Shown: positions 8,669-18,865, numbered from the stretch's first letter. The stretch: DNA of 64,000 bases from Saprospiraceae bacterium UBA7328 (GCA_002471345.1 DKPS01000111.1:41645-105644); one strand, 5' to 3'. The notes: generated by a model not told the origin, from the letters alone. Program-made: numbers and translations.

Positions 8669-9917
8669 ATGGCTAAAACTGGATATGCTGATCTTCTTTT
8701 ACATTACAGCAGAGTTCCTTCATGGTTTAGTCGAGCGAATGAAAAAGCTGGGAGGAGCTATAGTTCAGACCATAGTTCAGACCATAGTTCAGACCATAGT
8801 TCAGGAAAATGGAAACTCTGAAGTGGTCAAGCGTATAAGTGATCCTTATTGGTTTCAATCTTTTGGAGCGGTATTAGGAATGGACTGGCACTCATCAGGA
8901 ATCACGACTTCCCTTATGGGGGCTCTCAAAAAATCTCTTAACCCGATGTCTCATGAATTGGGAATTCATATCTGTGGAAGCAGAGGAAGACATTCCAGAA
9001 AAACGCCTTCAGAACTTATTACACTTAGTGATAAAACTGGTCTCAATGGTGATCATCTAGTAAAGTGCAGCAGACTCAGCGCAAGAAGAGATAGCACTGC
9101 GGTCCAGGATGGATACCAGGTATATCTCCACAACTTTATTGTCACTAATAATGGAGAGTGGGCTGTGGTTCAGCAAGGAATGAATAAAAAAATTGGTTAT
9201 GCCCGAAGGTATCATTGGCACTCCACCGATGTGCAATCCTTCATATCAGATCCATATTCTGCAGTATGTGGACAAAATCAATGACTCAATCTGAATATGG
9301 TTCAAGAAGAAGCAATTAGTGCTAGAACCGGCACCTTAGAAATAGCCAGAGAGCATCCTACTAAAATCATTCAAGAGATAAAAAATATAAAGCTTCCCAC
9401 TCACCATGATGTGAAAATTAAAGATGTAGACCTAAAAAGACTAGGAGCTCTAATCGCTCTAACTTATGATTGTGAAATCTCAGATTTTGAGTCATTACTT
9501 CTAGTTGATGGCTTAGGTCCTCGTACATTACAATCGTTAGTAATGGTTAGCGAAGTGGTACATGGAACCCCTTCAAGGTTTAATGATCCAGCTAGATATT
9601 CATTCGCTCATAGGGGAAAATATGGACACCCATTCCCAGTTCCGACAAAAGTCTATGACTAAGTAATTGGTTTCATGAATAAAACAGTCGATAAATCGAA
9701 GATTGACCATACGGATAAGCAAAAAACATTCAAAAAGCTTCATAAATTAGCATAGAGAGCCGAAGAGAAATTTATTCCTGATCAGCACAAATATCAAGAA
9801 TGGATAGTTGGAGAAAAAAACTCTCCGCAATATGGTGGTCGCACTGTCTTTGACGGTAAAAATAAAAAAACCAAAATCTCACCTTTTAAATCAAATGGAC
9901 AATTGAAACTGTTCTAA
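8669..9917 (+). pseudogene. DUF763 family gene, broken by a frameshift and three stops
   Basis: The reading begins at ATG 8669 (MAKTGYADLLLHYSRVPSW), shifts by one base near 8732, and continues as ERMKKLGGAIV, SDPYWFQSFGAVLGMDWHSSG and SRKTPSEL. These segments are characteristic of DUF763. In-frame stops follow at 9282-9284 (TGA), 9660-9662 (TAA) and 9753-9755 (TAG). Homologous-looking sequence, including a helix-hairpin-helix-like GLGPRTLQSLV and HPFPVPTKVYD, resumes after each of the first two, and the frame ends in TAA at 9917. The whole span is about 416 codons, close to the family's usual length as I recall it, so the gene is nearly complete but inactivated. All three stop types occur, which argues against stop-codon recoding. 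The biochemical role of DUF763 is not known to me; the HhH segment hints at nucleic-acid binding. Confidence 0.85.
8760..8804 (+). repeat. 12-bp tandem repeat inside the DUF763 pseudogene
   Basis: The 12-mer ATAGTTCAGACC occurs in 3.75 perfect copies. In the gene's frame it encodes repeated Ile-Val-Gln-Thr within the N-terminal helix, so the expansion kept the frame. Perfect identity suggests recent slippage. Confidence 0.9.
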
Positions 9918-9942
9918 CCAAAGAAACCGTAATCTTATAAAG

Positions 9943-10641
9943 ATGAAAAATTCAATACTTTTTGCATTAATGATTTTTATTTCTTCTTCTACTGTATGCC
10001 AAACATCATTGTCAGGAATAGAAGTAGTAGAGAAGAGTATAAAATATCATGATCCTAAAGGAAAGTTGGCCTCCAGCTCATGGATAATGAATTATAAAGA
10101 TAATTCTCATTTCAAGTTCAATCCTAATTCATTTGACTTCGAAGTGAAAAGGGTAATAAAAAATCAAGATGTCATTCTGCAAATGAATGGTGACGAATTC
10201 TCAGCAAAAGTCAATGGTTCTACCGATCTAAAAAAGAGTGCCATTGAAGAAAAGTATACCTCTGAGGAAAGGGGAATTATGATGAGAGACTATTATCAGT
10301 ATCTCTGGACTCTTCCTATGAAACTTAAAGACGAAGGTACCATCATTCATGATAAAGTAAAAACCAAAGATTTCTTTGGTAAAGTATCTATAGAAGTAAG
10401 AGTAACATATATGCCGGAAGTCGGAGAAGACATCTGGTATTTCTATTTTCACCCTGAAACCATGGCACTTCATGGCTATCGGTTTTATCATGATGAATCC
10501 GTGAATGACGGGGAATATATTCTTCTAGATGGAGAGGTTTCAATTAAGGATGTCAAAATTCCCCAAACCAGAAAATGGTACACTCATAAGGAGAAAAAAT
10601 TCTTAGGAGAAGACATTCTTTTGAATTTGACATTCAAATAA
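9943..10641 (+). CDS. secreted protein of unknown function (DUF6503-like)
   Basis: A 232-residue protein with a signal peptide of about 19 residues (MKNSILFALMIFISSSTVC, cleavage likely near CQT), so it is exported or perhaps lipid-anchored at the Cys. The mature part is beta-rich. It resembles a Bacteroidota family annotated DUF6503, with an early EVVEKSIKYHDPKGK motif and the central YQYLWTLPMKLKDEG segment. Family members look like LolA-type half-barrels that bind lipid or a ligand, but that is inference. It stands alone between the DUF763 pseudogene and gltB. No enzymatic motif was seen. Confidence 0.7.
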   Translation: MKNSILFALMIFISSSTVCQTSLSGIEVVEKSIKYHDPKGKLASSSWIMNYKDNSHFKFNPNSFDFEVKRVIKNQDVILQMNGDEFSAKVNGSTDLKKSAIEEKYTSEERGIMMRDYYQYLWTLPMKLKDEGTIIHDKVKTKDFFGKVSIEVRVTYMPEVGEDIWYFYFHPETMALHGYRFYHDESVNDGEYILLDGEVSIKDVKIPQTRKWYTHKEKKFLGEDILLNLTFK

Positions 10642-10863
10642 AAGCTATTCTTTGCTGTCTTTTATGGGTAAGATTGATCCATATAGTTAAAAATACCTCT
10701 TTACTATTTTATCCATTTTAAGTAGCATATAAATAATAATAGCACTTTAATGGATTAACTTTTGGTGTATCGTCCTAGCGCCAGAATCCTACTTTCATTT
10801 TTCCTTATCTTTGACAGTCCTGCATCAAGGATCATTTATAAAATAATTTAACCTGTCTCTTTT

Positions 10864-13800
10864 ATGAAAGATGCCAAACAGCATACTGGACTTTATGTGC
10901 CTCAATTGGAAAAAGATTCATGTGGTACTGGTCTTATTGCAAACCTAGATAGTAAAGCCTCTCATGAGTTGGTTTCAAACGCTCTGACCATTTTGGAAAA
11001 CATGGAGCATAGAGGGGCATGTGGTTGTGATCCAGAAAGTGGAGATGGCGCGGGAATTCTGACTCATATTCCTCATTCTTTCTTCAAGAAACAAGATCTT
11101 GGGTTTGTGCTTCCTGAAGCAGGAAAATATGGTGTAGGCATGTGTTTTTTTCCTACCGATGGAGATTTGATAAGTGCTCTAATGGAGTATGTCGAAGGTT
11201 GCGCAGCTAGAGAAGATTTAGAATATTTAGGCTACAGAGAGGTACCAGTTGACAATTCTGTATTAGGCGAATCCTCCGCCGCTACCCAGCCTGAAATAAG
11301 ACAGTTGTTTTTTAAGTCAAATCAGGCTTTGAGCAGAAAAGAATTTGATAAAAAACTTCTTGTCCTTAGAAAATCAGTACATCATAAAGCTCATAAAGGA
11401 TTACCAGATTTAATTGATGACTTTTATTTTCCATCAATATCTAGTCGCACGATGGTCCTAAAAGGCCAATTGACTTCATGGCAAGTGAGACTTTTTTACA
11501 AAGATTTACAAAACCCAGATTATGAGTCTGCCATTGCGATGGTACATTCTAGATTTTCAACGAATACAGTTCCAAAGTGGAAATTAGCACAACCTTTTAG
11601 AATGATCTCTCATAATGGAGAAATCAATACAATAAAGGGAAATGCTAACTGGTGGAGAGCTAAAGAGAAGTTTCTGAAGACCGATGCTTTTAGCGATAAG
11701 GAACTTGAAAGAGTTACCCCACTATTTTATAAAAGAAGTTCAGACTCATCTATTTTTGATACGGTCTTCGAATTTTTATTTTTTAGCGGTCGATCGATTC
11801 CGCATTCTTTGATGATGATGATACCTGAGGCTTGGCAAAACTCTGGTCACATCGAAGATTATAAAAAAGCTTTTTACGAATATCATGAGGCGCATATAGA
11901 ACCATGGGACGGCCCTGCATCTATTTGCTTTACAGATGGCACCATGATTGGAGCTACCTTAGATAGGAATGGATTAAGACCATCGAGATATATGCTCACA
12001 GAAGATAATGAGCTGATCATGGCTTCTGAAACAGGAGTGCTTCCTGTAGACCCAGCAAAAGTGATCTATAAAAGTAGATTAGAGCCTGGAAAAATACTTA
12101 TTGCAGATTTAGATGAAGGTAAAATAATAGGCGATGAAAAACTCAAAGAAATCATTTGCAATAAATTCCCATATCAAAAATGGGTAGATAAATCGAAAGT
12201 ACACATCAATGATGTAGATAGTGAAGATCGAGAACATGAGTTTGATGAATTTTCTTTGATTCAACATAAATTGGCTCATGGTTTTACTTCTGAGGATGAA
12301 GAGCTGATCATCACAGCTATGAGTGAAAACGCAAAAGAGCCAATTGGCTCTATGGGGGCTGATATTCCTCCAGCAGTTCTCTCTAGATTTGCCCAACATA
12401 TAGCAAATTACTTCAAACAACAATTTGCTCAGGTTACCAATCCTCCTATTGACCCATTGAGAGAAGCAGAGTTTATGACTCTTAAATGTGCATTAGGTGG
12501 TGCGGAAGATATATGTAACATAAAAGAAAACACCGCGAAATTTATTCGATTGGATAGCCCAATTCTAAATACAGCAACATTCCAAAAAGTCAATGGTATC
12601 AAACATGACTATTTCAATTCGGAAGAAATAGATTGCACCTTTAAAAGTGATTACAAAAACAGAGACCTATTTAAAACAATCACTCTTATTAAAAATAAGA
12701 TATCAGCATTGGCTGATCAGGGTGTGAATCTTTTTATCCTATCTAATAGAAAAATTAGTCCTAGTCGAGTTCCTATTCCTTCACTTCTGATCGCGGGAGC
12801 GGTCCATCAGCATCTGATAAATGAAGGATTAAGGCATAAAGCTTCAATCATTGTGGATGGAGGTGATATATTAGAAACTCATCATTGTGCTACTTGTATT
12901 AGTTACGGAGCAGATGCAGTATATCCTCGATTAGCCTTGAGAACAATTGATGAATTGTGTGAATATGGAAAATTAAAGGAATTTTCTTCAGATGAATATC
13001 AATCTAAATACATAAAAGCCATTAATAAAGGTCTACTTAAAGTGATGTCCAAGCTTGGAGTTTCCACGATTCAATCCTACAAAGGAGCCCAGACATTTGA
13101 AGCCTTAGGAATTTCAACTGAAGTGGTAGACGTGTGCTTTACAGGTACAATTAGCAGAATACAAGGAATGAAGTTCGACGATTTGGCTAAAGAGGCTTTA
13201 GTCAAACACAAATTGGCTTTTGAAGATCAAGAGACGAACGAGCTTATAGATCTTGGAATTTATCAATGGAAAAGAAGAGGTGAATACCACTTATTCAATC
13301 CTCAATCTGTTCACTTACTGCAGCACAGTACTAAAACTGATGACTATAATGTATATAAAAAGTATACCGAAGTCATTAACAATCAAGAACGCATAGCTGT
13401 AACATTGAGAAGCCTTCTGGATTTCACAGATCATTCACCAATTCCTCTTTCTGAAGTGGAATCTGCTGAAAATATCATGAAGCGGTTTGCAACAGGGGCG
13501 ATGTCATTTGGGTCCATCTCTCATGAAGCACATTCCACGTTGGCAAAAGCAATGAACAGAATAGGAGGTAAAAGCAATAGTGGTGAAGGTGGTGAAGATG
13601 AAATCCGCTACAAAAAACTAGAAAATGGTGATTGGGAACGATCGGCAATAAAGCAAGTTGCATCAGGAAGGTTTGGAGTTACTATTAATTATCTCACCAA
13701 TTGTACTGAGATTCAAATCAAAATGGCTCAGGGAGCTAAACCTGGAGAAGGAGGTCAATTACCTGGACATAAAGTTAATGATTGGATAGCGAAGGTAAGA

Positions 13801-15375
13801 CACTCTACACCTGGTGTGGGATTGATTTCTCCACCACCACATCATGATATATACTCTATAGAGGATTTGGCACAATTGATTTTTGATCTTAAAAATGCCA
13901 ACCGAAAAGCAAGAATAAGTGTAAAACTGGTATCCAAAGCAGGAGTAGGAATTATTGCTTCAGGTGTTGCTAAAGGCCATGCAGACCATATCCTCATTGC
14001 TGGTGCAGATGGTGGCACAGGTGCTTCTCCATTAAGTTCGATAAGGCATGCAGGTTTGCCTTGGGAACTGGGCTTAGCCGAGACACATCAGACACTTGTT
14101 CAAAATAAAATTAGAGATAGAGTAACTATTCAGACAGATGGTCAGATTAGAACAGGAAGGGATATGGCTATTGCCACCTTGCTTGGAGCTGAAGAATGGG
14201 GCATTGCCACTGCAGCACTTGTAGTAGAAGGGTGTATCCTCATGAGGAAGTGCCACCTTAATACTTGCCCTGTAGGAATTGCTACTCAAGATGAAGATTT
14301 GAGAAAGAAATTTACAGGTGAGGTGGATCATGTCGTTAACTTTTTCAAATTTTTAGCTGAAGACATGAGAGAGATCATGGCTGAGTTGGGATTTAGAACC
14401 ATCAATGAAATGGTAGGGAAGACGCAAAAGTTAAAAATCAAAGAAGATGTAAATCATTGGAAACTCAAGAATTTAGACTTGTCACCACTATTGTATAGAT
14501 CAGAATTTGCGGGAAAAGTCGGTGAATATAAATCCGTGGAACAAGATCATGAAATTGATGATGTTTTGGATACACGACTCATTGCTTACGCAGATCTTGC
14601 AATAGAAGATAAAATTGCCATTCAAAGCACATTTGATATTAAAAATACAGATAGAGCGGTAGGCGCTATGCTCTCTAATGAGATTGCCAAAAAGTACGGG
14701 AGCAATGGTCTAGAAGATGATTCCATTAGCTTTCGATTTAGAGGGTATGCAGGTCAAAGTTTTGGGGCATTTGCAGCTAAAGGAATCACTTTCACTGTTG
14801 AAGGTGACACTAACGATTATTTTGGAAAAGGTCTAAGTGGTGCTAAACTGATCGTAGTTACAGATAGAGAGGCAAAATTTGAGCCATCAGAAAATATTAT
14901 CATTGGAAATGTAGCCCTTTATGGTGCTACCTCAGGTGAAGCATACATCAAAGGTATGGCTGGAGAACGATTCTGTGTTAGGAACAGTGGAGCTACTGCA
15001 GTAGTGGAAGGAATAGGAGCACATGGGTGTGAATACATGACTGGTGGATTAGCAATTATTCTAGGCCAAATAGGAAGAAATTTCGGTGCGGGTATGAGCG
15101 GTGGTATAGCTTACATTCACAATCCAAATGATGATCAAGACCAATATTGTAACACTGAAATGATACATCTTGAAAATCTGAATCATGAAGACCTCGAGAC
15201 TTTGCGTGAGTATATAAGAAATCATTTCAAATATACTGGAAGTCAAAAAGCTTTAGAAATACTTCAAAATTGGGAAGAGAAGAAAAATCAATTCCTTAAG
15301 ATTATGCCGAAAGAATATAAGGCCGTATTAGAAATGAGAATGAAAATAGGGAAACAAGAAAATGTGATTGCTTAA
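10864..15375 (+). CDS. gltB: glutamate synthase, large subunit
   Basis: Large subunit of NADPH-type GOGAT, converting glutamine plus 2-oxoglutarate to two glutamates. At 1503 residues it is full length. The N-terminal amidotransferase begins at Cys20 (DSCGTGLIA) after a 19-residue propeptide that is presumably removed. The central and FMN domains follow (GGKSNSGEGGED, the AQGAKPGEGGQLPG loop and DGGTGASP). The 3Fe-4S cysteines are in CILMRKCHLNTCPVG. The C-terminal GXGXG domain carries YGATSGEAYIKGMAGERF. The gltD start lies 31 bases downstream, so the two subunits are co-transcribed. Confidence 0.97.
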   Translation: MKDAKQHTGLYVPQLEKDSCGTGLIANLDSKASHELVSNALTILENMEHRGACGCDPESGDGAGILTHIPHSFFKKQDLGFVLPEAGKYGVGMCFFPTDGDLISALMEYVEGCAAREDLEYLGYREVPVDNSVLGESSAATQPEIRQLFFKSNQALSRKEFDKKLLVLRKSVHHKAHKGLPDLIDDFYFPSISSRTMVLKGQLTSWQVRLFYKDLQNPDYESAIAMVHSRFSTNTVPKWKLAQPFRMISHNGEINTIKGNANWWRAKEKFLKTDAFSDKELERVTPLFYKRSSDSSIFDTVFEFLFFSGRSIPHSLMMMIPEAWQNSGHIEDYKKAFYEYHEAHIEPWDGPASICFTDGTMIGATLDRNGLRPSRYMLTEDNELIMASETGVLPVDPAKVIYKSRLEPGKILIADLDEGKIIGDEKLKEIICNKFPYQKWVDKSKVHINDVDSEDREHEFDEFSLIQHKLAHGFTSEDEELIITAMSENAKEPIGSMGADIPPAVLSRFAQHIANYFKQQFAQVTNPPIDPLREAEFMTLKCALGGAEDICNIKENTAKFIRLDSPILNTATFQKVNGIKHDYFNSEEIDCTFKSDYKNRDLFKTITLIKNKISALADQGVNLFILSNRKISPSRVPIPSLLIAGAVHQHLINEGLRHKASIIVDGGDILETHHCATCISYGADAVYPRLALRTIDELCEYGKLKEFSSDEYQSKYIKAINKGLLKVMSKLGVSTIQSYKGAQTFEALGISTEVVDVCFTGTISRIQGMKFDDLAKEALVKHKLAFEDQETNELIDLGIYQWKRRGEYHLFNPQSVHLLQHSTKTDDYNVYKKYTEVINNQERIAVTLRSLLDFTDHSPIPLSEVESAENIMKRFATGAMSFGSISHEAHSTLAKAMNRIGGKSNSGEGGEDEIRYKKLENGDWERSAIKQVASGRFGVTINYLTNCTEIQIKMAQGAKPGEGGQLPGHKVNDWIAKVRHSTPGVGLISPPPHHDIYSIEDLAQLIFDLKNANRKARISVKLVSKAGVGIIASGVAKGHADHILIAGADGGTGASPLSSIRHAGLPWELGLAETHQTLVQNKIRDRVTIQTDGQIRTGRDMAIATLLGAEEWGIATAALVVEGCILMRKCHLNTCPVGIATQDEDLRKKFTGEVDHVVNFFKFLAEDMREIMAELGFRTINEMVGKTQKLKIKEDVNHWKLKNLDLSPLLYRSEFAGKVGEYKSVEQDHEIDDVLDTRLIAYADLAIEDKIAIQSTFDIKNTDRAVGAMLSNEIAKKYGSNGLEDDSISFRFRGYAGQSFGAFAAKGITFTVEGDTNDYFGKGLSGAKLIVVTDREAKFEPSENIIIGNVALYGATSGEAYIKGMAGERFCVRNSGATAVVEGIGAHGCEYMTGGLAIILGQIGRNFGAGMSGGIAYIHNPNDDQDQYCNTEMIHLENLNHEDLETLREYIRNHFKYTGSQKALEILQNWEEKKNQFLKIMPKEYKAVLEMRMKIGKQENVIA

Positions 15376-15406
15376 CCTAATTGGCAACAACATTAAAAAA
15401 GGAAAT

Positions 15407-16906
15407 ATGGGAGATTTAAAAGGATTCATAAAGCACGACAGAGAACTTCCTTCTAAAAGAGTAGTTAATGAAAGGGTAAATGATTATAAAGAAATTTACA
15501 TAGAATATCCTGAGGAAAAGACGAATAAACAAGCTGCAAGATGCATGGATTGTGGAATTCCTTTTTGTCATAGTGGTTGTCCATTGGGAAATATCATTCC
15601 CGATTTTAATGATGCCGTCTATAATGAAGATTGGGAGAAAGCATTCCAAATACTAAGTGAGACTAATAATTTTCCGGAATTCACAGGAAGAATATGTCCT
15701 GCACCATGCGAATCTGCATGTGTTTTAGGCATCAATAATGATCCTGTTGCTATTGAGCATATTGAAAAGTCTATTGCAGAAAAAGCTTATAATCTAGGAC
15801 TAGTAAAACCGGATCATGTAGAAAAAAGTACAGGAAAGAAAGTCGCTATTGTTGGGTCTGGACCGGCAGGATTAGCCGCTGCGGATCAATTGAACAAAGC
15901 CGGTCATGATGTTACCGTTTTTGAAAGAAATGACAGAATCGGAGGGTTGTTGCGTTATGGAATTCCAGATTTTAAATTAGAAAAATGGGTAGTTGAAAGG
16001 CGAGTAGGCATAATGGAGCAGTCAGGCATTCAATTTCGTACTGGTGTAAATGTGGGCGTAGATATCAGTGCGGGTACTCTTAAAGCTCAATTTGATGCAA
16101 TAGTCCTTTCTGGAGGAAGTACCATACCTAGAGATTTACCAATACCAGGTAGAGAACTTAAGGGAGTTCATTTTGCTATGGAATTTTTAGAACAAAAAAA
16201 CAGGCAAGTAGAAGGTCAAAATCTGGAAGAATGGAACACTTTCTCTAAAATAGATCTTTCAAAAGGTCCAATCACAGCCAAAAAGAAAAATGTCCTGGTC
16301 ATAGGTGGCGGTGATACAGGATCCGATTGTGTAGGTACATCAAACAGAGAAAAAGCCAAATCAATTACACAAATTGAGTTGCTCAGCAAACCACCTAACA
16401 ACCGGGCAGAATCTACACCATGGCCAAATTGGCCTATGAAACTTCGTACATCTACCTCCCACGAAGAAGGATGTGAAAGAGAATGGTCCATTCTTACAAA
16501 AGAATTTGTAGGAAACGAAAAAGGAGAGTTGACTCATTTGAAACTAGTGGATATAGAGTGGGTCTTAGAAAAAGAAACAGGTAGGTCAAAACTTAAAGAA
16601 ATAGAGACATCTGAAAGGCTAATACCTTGTGAATTAGCACTATTAGCTGTAGGGTTCGTACATCCTCAAAAAGAAGGTTTACTTGACCAACTAGGTGTAG
16701 AGCTTGATAATAGAGGTAATGTTAAAACTAATGACTACGCCACTTCTATTGATAAAGTTTTTGCTGCAGGAGATATGAACAGAGGACAATCTCTAGTTGT
16801 TTGGGCAATATCCGAAGGTAGAGAAGCCGCAATATCTGTGGACAAATATTTATCTGGAGGTACAACAATTCTCAAAAGTAAAGAGTATTCCAAATTGATC
16901 GTATAA
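15407..16906 (+). CDS. gltD: glutamate synthase, small subunit
   Basis: FAD-containing beta subunit that passes electrons from NADPH to GltB. The N-terminal region has two cysteine clusters for 4Fe-4S centres (CMDCGIPFCHSGCPLGN and CPAPCESAC). It is followed by an FAD-binding GSGPAGLAAADQL motif, the GGLLRYGIPDFKL segment, an NADPH-binding GGGDTGSD motif and a final FAD contact (FAAGDMNRGQSLVVWAI). The frame opens earlier at a TTG inside gltB, but ATG 15407, preceded by AAAAAGGAAAT, begins exactly at the family N-terminus and gives 499 residues. Confidence 0.96.
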   Translation: MGDLKGFIKHDRELPSKRVVNERVNDYKEIYIEYPEEKTNKQAARCMDCGIPFCHSGCPLGNIIPDFNDAVYNEDWEKAFQILSETNNFPEFTGRICPAPCESACVLGINNDPVAIEHIEKSIAEKAYNLGLVKPDHVEKSTGKKVAIVGSGPAGLAAADQLNKAGHDVTVFERNDRIGGLLRYGIPDFKLEKWVVERRVGIMEQSGIQFRTGVNVGVDISAGTLKAQFDAIVLSGGSTIPRDLPIPGRELKGVHFAMEFLEQKNRQVEGQNLEEWNTFSKIDLSKGPITAKKKNVLVIGGGDTGSDCVGTSNREKAKSITQIELLSKPPNNRAESTPWPNWPMKLRTSTSHEEGCEREWSILTKEFVGNEKGELTHLKLVDIEWVLEKETGRSKLKEIETSERLIPCELALLAVGFVHPQKEGLLDQLGVELDNRGNVKTNDYATSIDKVFAAGDMNRGQSLVVWAISEGREAAISVDKYLSGGTTILKSKEYSKLIV

Positions 16907-17190
16907 GCATTAATCTTTACTCTCCACTTGTAATTTAAATATGCTATCTTTTATAAAGCTGAGTAAAATCCTATAAATACTTTAACAATTCTTGTACCCG
17001 TATTTTAATCTAACAGGTTGAAAATCAATGCTGTAAAAATATCTCCTCGATATTTATCGGAAATCCCATTTCTTTTTTTGAGTACATTTCTTAGACTCTT
17101 TGCTTATCCTATCAAACAATAAGAAATCACATTCATATATGACAAAACTGTACATAAATAATTTTTTTAAACGACTAAATACTAAAAGTT

Positions 17191-18270
17191 ATGACAAAGA
17201 CAGTTTCATTATGGATATTCATTCTAGCCGCCTTCATTGTATTTACAACTTCATGCAGTAGCGACGATTCTTTTACTGATGAAATAGGATTTGAAGCACC
17301 ACCTCTTCAAAATACTAATGGTACTAACAACAATACTCAGGGGACAAGGCCAAATGGGTCGAATGGAACGAGCACAGGCAACACAAACACTGGTGAAACT
17401 ACTGAGACCAATACTGACAATAACACCAATTCATCTTCAGATTGTACTAATGATAACGAAATTAATACAGACAGGACAGCGTGTAATACTTCCCTGAGTT
17501 ATAGCAATAGTGTCTCAATAACAGTATCAGGAAACACAAGAACCATTACAGCAAATAACATTCCTGATCACAACATCGGAGTTGCTGGTCCAAATACCGT
17601 TTCGCCTCAAAACAACACATATAGCATAAATACAAACCCACAAGTAGGAACAAACACGACAGCCCTCTTATCGAATTCCGGCCCTGCATATTCCTTCGGT
17701 ATCTTACTGAATGGTGTAGAAGTAGATCCGGAAGCTGCTAAACCTTGGCCACACACTGGTTCAATGGCATCAGCTAATTGGACATGGAACCTAGAGGCAA
17801 TGCATGTAAGGATCGGCTTAGATTGTAATAATGCTCATGTCCAACCTAATGGACAATATCATTATCATGGCAATCCCACCCTTCTTATTGAAAGCATGAA
17901 TATCAGCAATAATGATATGACACTTATAGGATATGCAGCAGATGGTTTTCCTATTTATTTTAAATACGGATACAACAATGCCACTACAAGTAGTGGTGGT
18001 GTAAAAACCTTAGAGTCTAGTTATAGATTAAAATCTGGGTCTAGACCTGGAGATGGCGACACGGCGCCTTGTGGAACGTATGATGGTGTCTATTCTAATG
18101 ACTTTGAATATATAGAAGGGCTAGGAGATCTGGATCAATGCAATGGAAGAGTAGGTGTGACTCCGAACTATCCTGAAGGAACATACTATTATGTAATTAC
18201 TGATGACTTTCCTTATATCCCAAGATGCTTTGTAGGAAGTCCTTCCAATGACTTTAGAATAGGAGGATAA
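17191..18270 (+). CDS. YHYH-domain lipoprotein
   Basis: A 359-residue exported lipoprotein: hydrophobic signal, then lipobox FTTSC near residue 22. A low-complexity Asn/Thr/Gly linker (about residues 40-90) follows, then a YHYH domain. The defining GQYHYHGNP motif is near residue 227, next to CNNAHVQPNG, with a conserved Cys-rich tail (CGTYDG, DQCNGRVG, PRCFVG). YHYH proteins are found in bacteria and some eukaryotes, and their activity is not established; the His pair suggests metal binding. It probably sits on the outer membrane with the linker as a spacer. The short secreted gene after the terminator may be functionally related. Confidence 0.85.
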   Translation: MTKTVSLWIFILAAFIVFTTSCSSDDSFTDEIGFEAPPLQNTNGTNNNTQGTRPNGSNGTSTGNTNTGETTETNTDNNTNSSSDCTNDNEINTDRTACNTSLSYSNSVSITVSGNTRTITANNIPDHNIGVAGPNTVSPQNNTYSINTNPQVGTNTTALLSNSGPAYSFGILLNGVEVDPEAAKPWPHTGSMASANWTWNLEAMHVRIGLDCNNAHVQPNGQYHYHGNPTLLIESMNISNNDMTLIGYAADGFPIYFKYGYNNATTSSGGVKTLESSYRLKSGSRPGDGDTAPCGTYDGVYSNDFEYIEGLGDLDQCNGRVGVTPNYPEGTYYYVITDDFPYIPRCFVGSPSNDFRIGG

Positions 18271-18291
18271 AATAATAATCAACAATGAATC

Positions 18292-18336
18292 TGACCGAGG
18301 AAGGACACCTGAGAATAGACCAATCTTCCTCGGTCA
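18292..18336 (+). terminator. intrinsic terminator after the YHYH gene
   Basis: A perfect 12-bp stem (TGACCGAGGAAG at 18292-18303 against 18325-18336), 21-base loop, followed on the plus strand by TTTCATAATTTTT. It ends the YHYH transcript and separates it from the gene at 18371. Confidence 0.8.
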
Positions 18337-18370
18337 TTTCATAATTTTTCAACTCACAATACTTATTAAA

Positions 18371-18865
18371 ATGAAAAAGCTAATCATCATCTTCATTACA
18401 ATTATCTTTTCTCAAAATACAAAAGCCCACAACCCGGCTATGGCTACCTATTATCTTTTTCAACAAGAGGATGGGTGGCAAATGCGAACTGAATTTGCAT
18501 GGTCACTTAGGAATGCTCTGGTCAAAACCTTTCCATATTTAGATGAGCAAAAATCACAGATCTCTGATTCTGATTATACAGATTGCGTTTTGGACTACTT
18601 AGAAATAAACTTAGAAATCACCTTGGACGGAAAAGAGTTTGATTATAATACAATCACACAAATTCCAGGAACTCATGGGCATAGTTTCGCATTCCTTTTA
18701 GAAATAAGTGGTCCATTAGAAGGTGTTCATCTTAAGATTCAAAATGATTGTCTGACGGAACTATATAGAAAACAGAAAAACCATGTAACCATCAAAACTA
18801 AAAGAAGTTCTTTTGATCGGTTATTCACAAACAAAATTCGACAATATAGCTTTGAGATAAGTTAG
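18371..18865 (+). CDS. small secreted protein of unknown function
   Basis: A 164-residue protein with a clear signal peptide (MKKLIIIFITIIFSQNTKA, cleavage likely after KA). The mature protein starts HNPAMATYYLFQQEDGWQM and appears beta-rich, with GTHGHSFAFLLEISGP in the middle and a basic C-terminus. The N-terminal His-Asn-Pro followed by a strand is reminiscent of small periplasmic immunoglobulin-like proteins such as DUF6702, but I do not recognise the family with confidence. Two mature Cys residues (about 78 and 137) could form a disulfide. It has its own terminator at 18910. A shared role with the YHYH lipoprotein is only suggested by proximity. Confidence 0.65.
   Translation: MKKLIIIFITIIFSQNTKAHNPAMATYYLFQQEDGWQMRTEFAWSLRNALVKTFPYLDEQKSQISDSDYTDCVLDYLEINLEITLDGKEFDYNTITQIPGTHGHSFAFLLEISGPLEGVHLKIQNDCLTELYRKQKNHVTIKTKRSSFDRLFTNKIRQYSFEIS

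Noticed and set aside
8685..9284. 199-residue ORF read as a separate intact gene
   Set aside because: It is the middle section of the DUF763 pseudogene; the proper N-terminus is in another frame and homology continues past its stop.
9297..9662. 121-residue ORF read as a separate gene
   Set aside because: It is in the same frame as the piece before it, separated only by a TGA, and continues the DUF763 pattern.
8669..9917. Stop-codon readthrough or programmed frameshifting in the DUF763 gene
   Set aside because: Three different stop codons and a one-base insertion occur together, with no slippery site or structure seen; plain decay is simpler.
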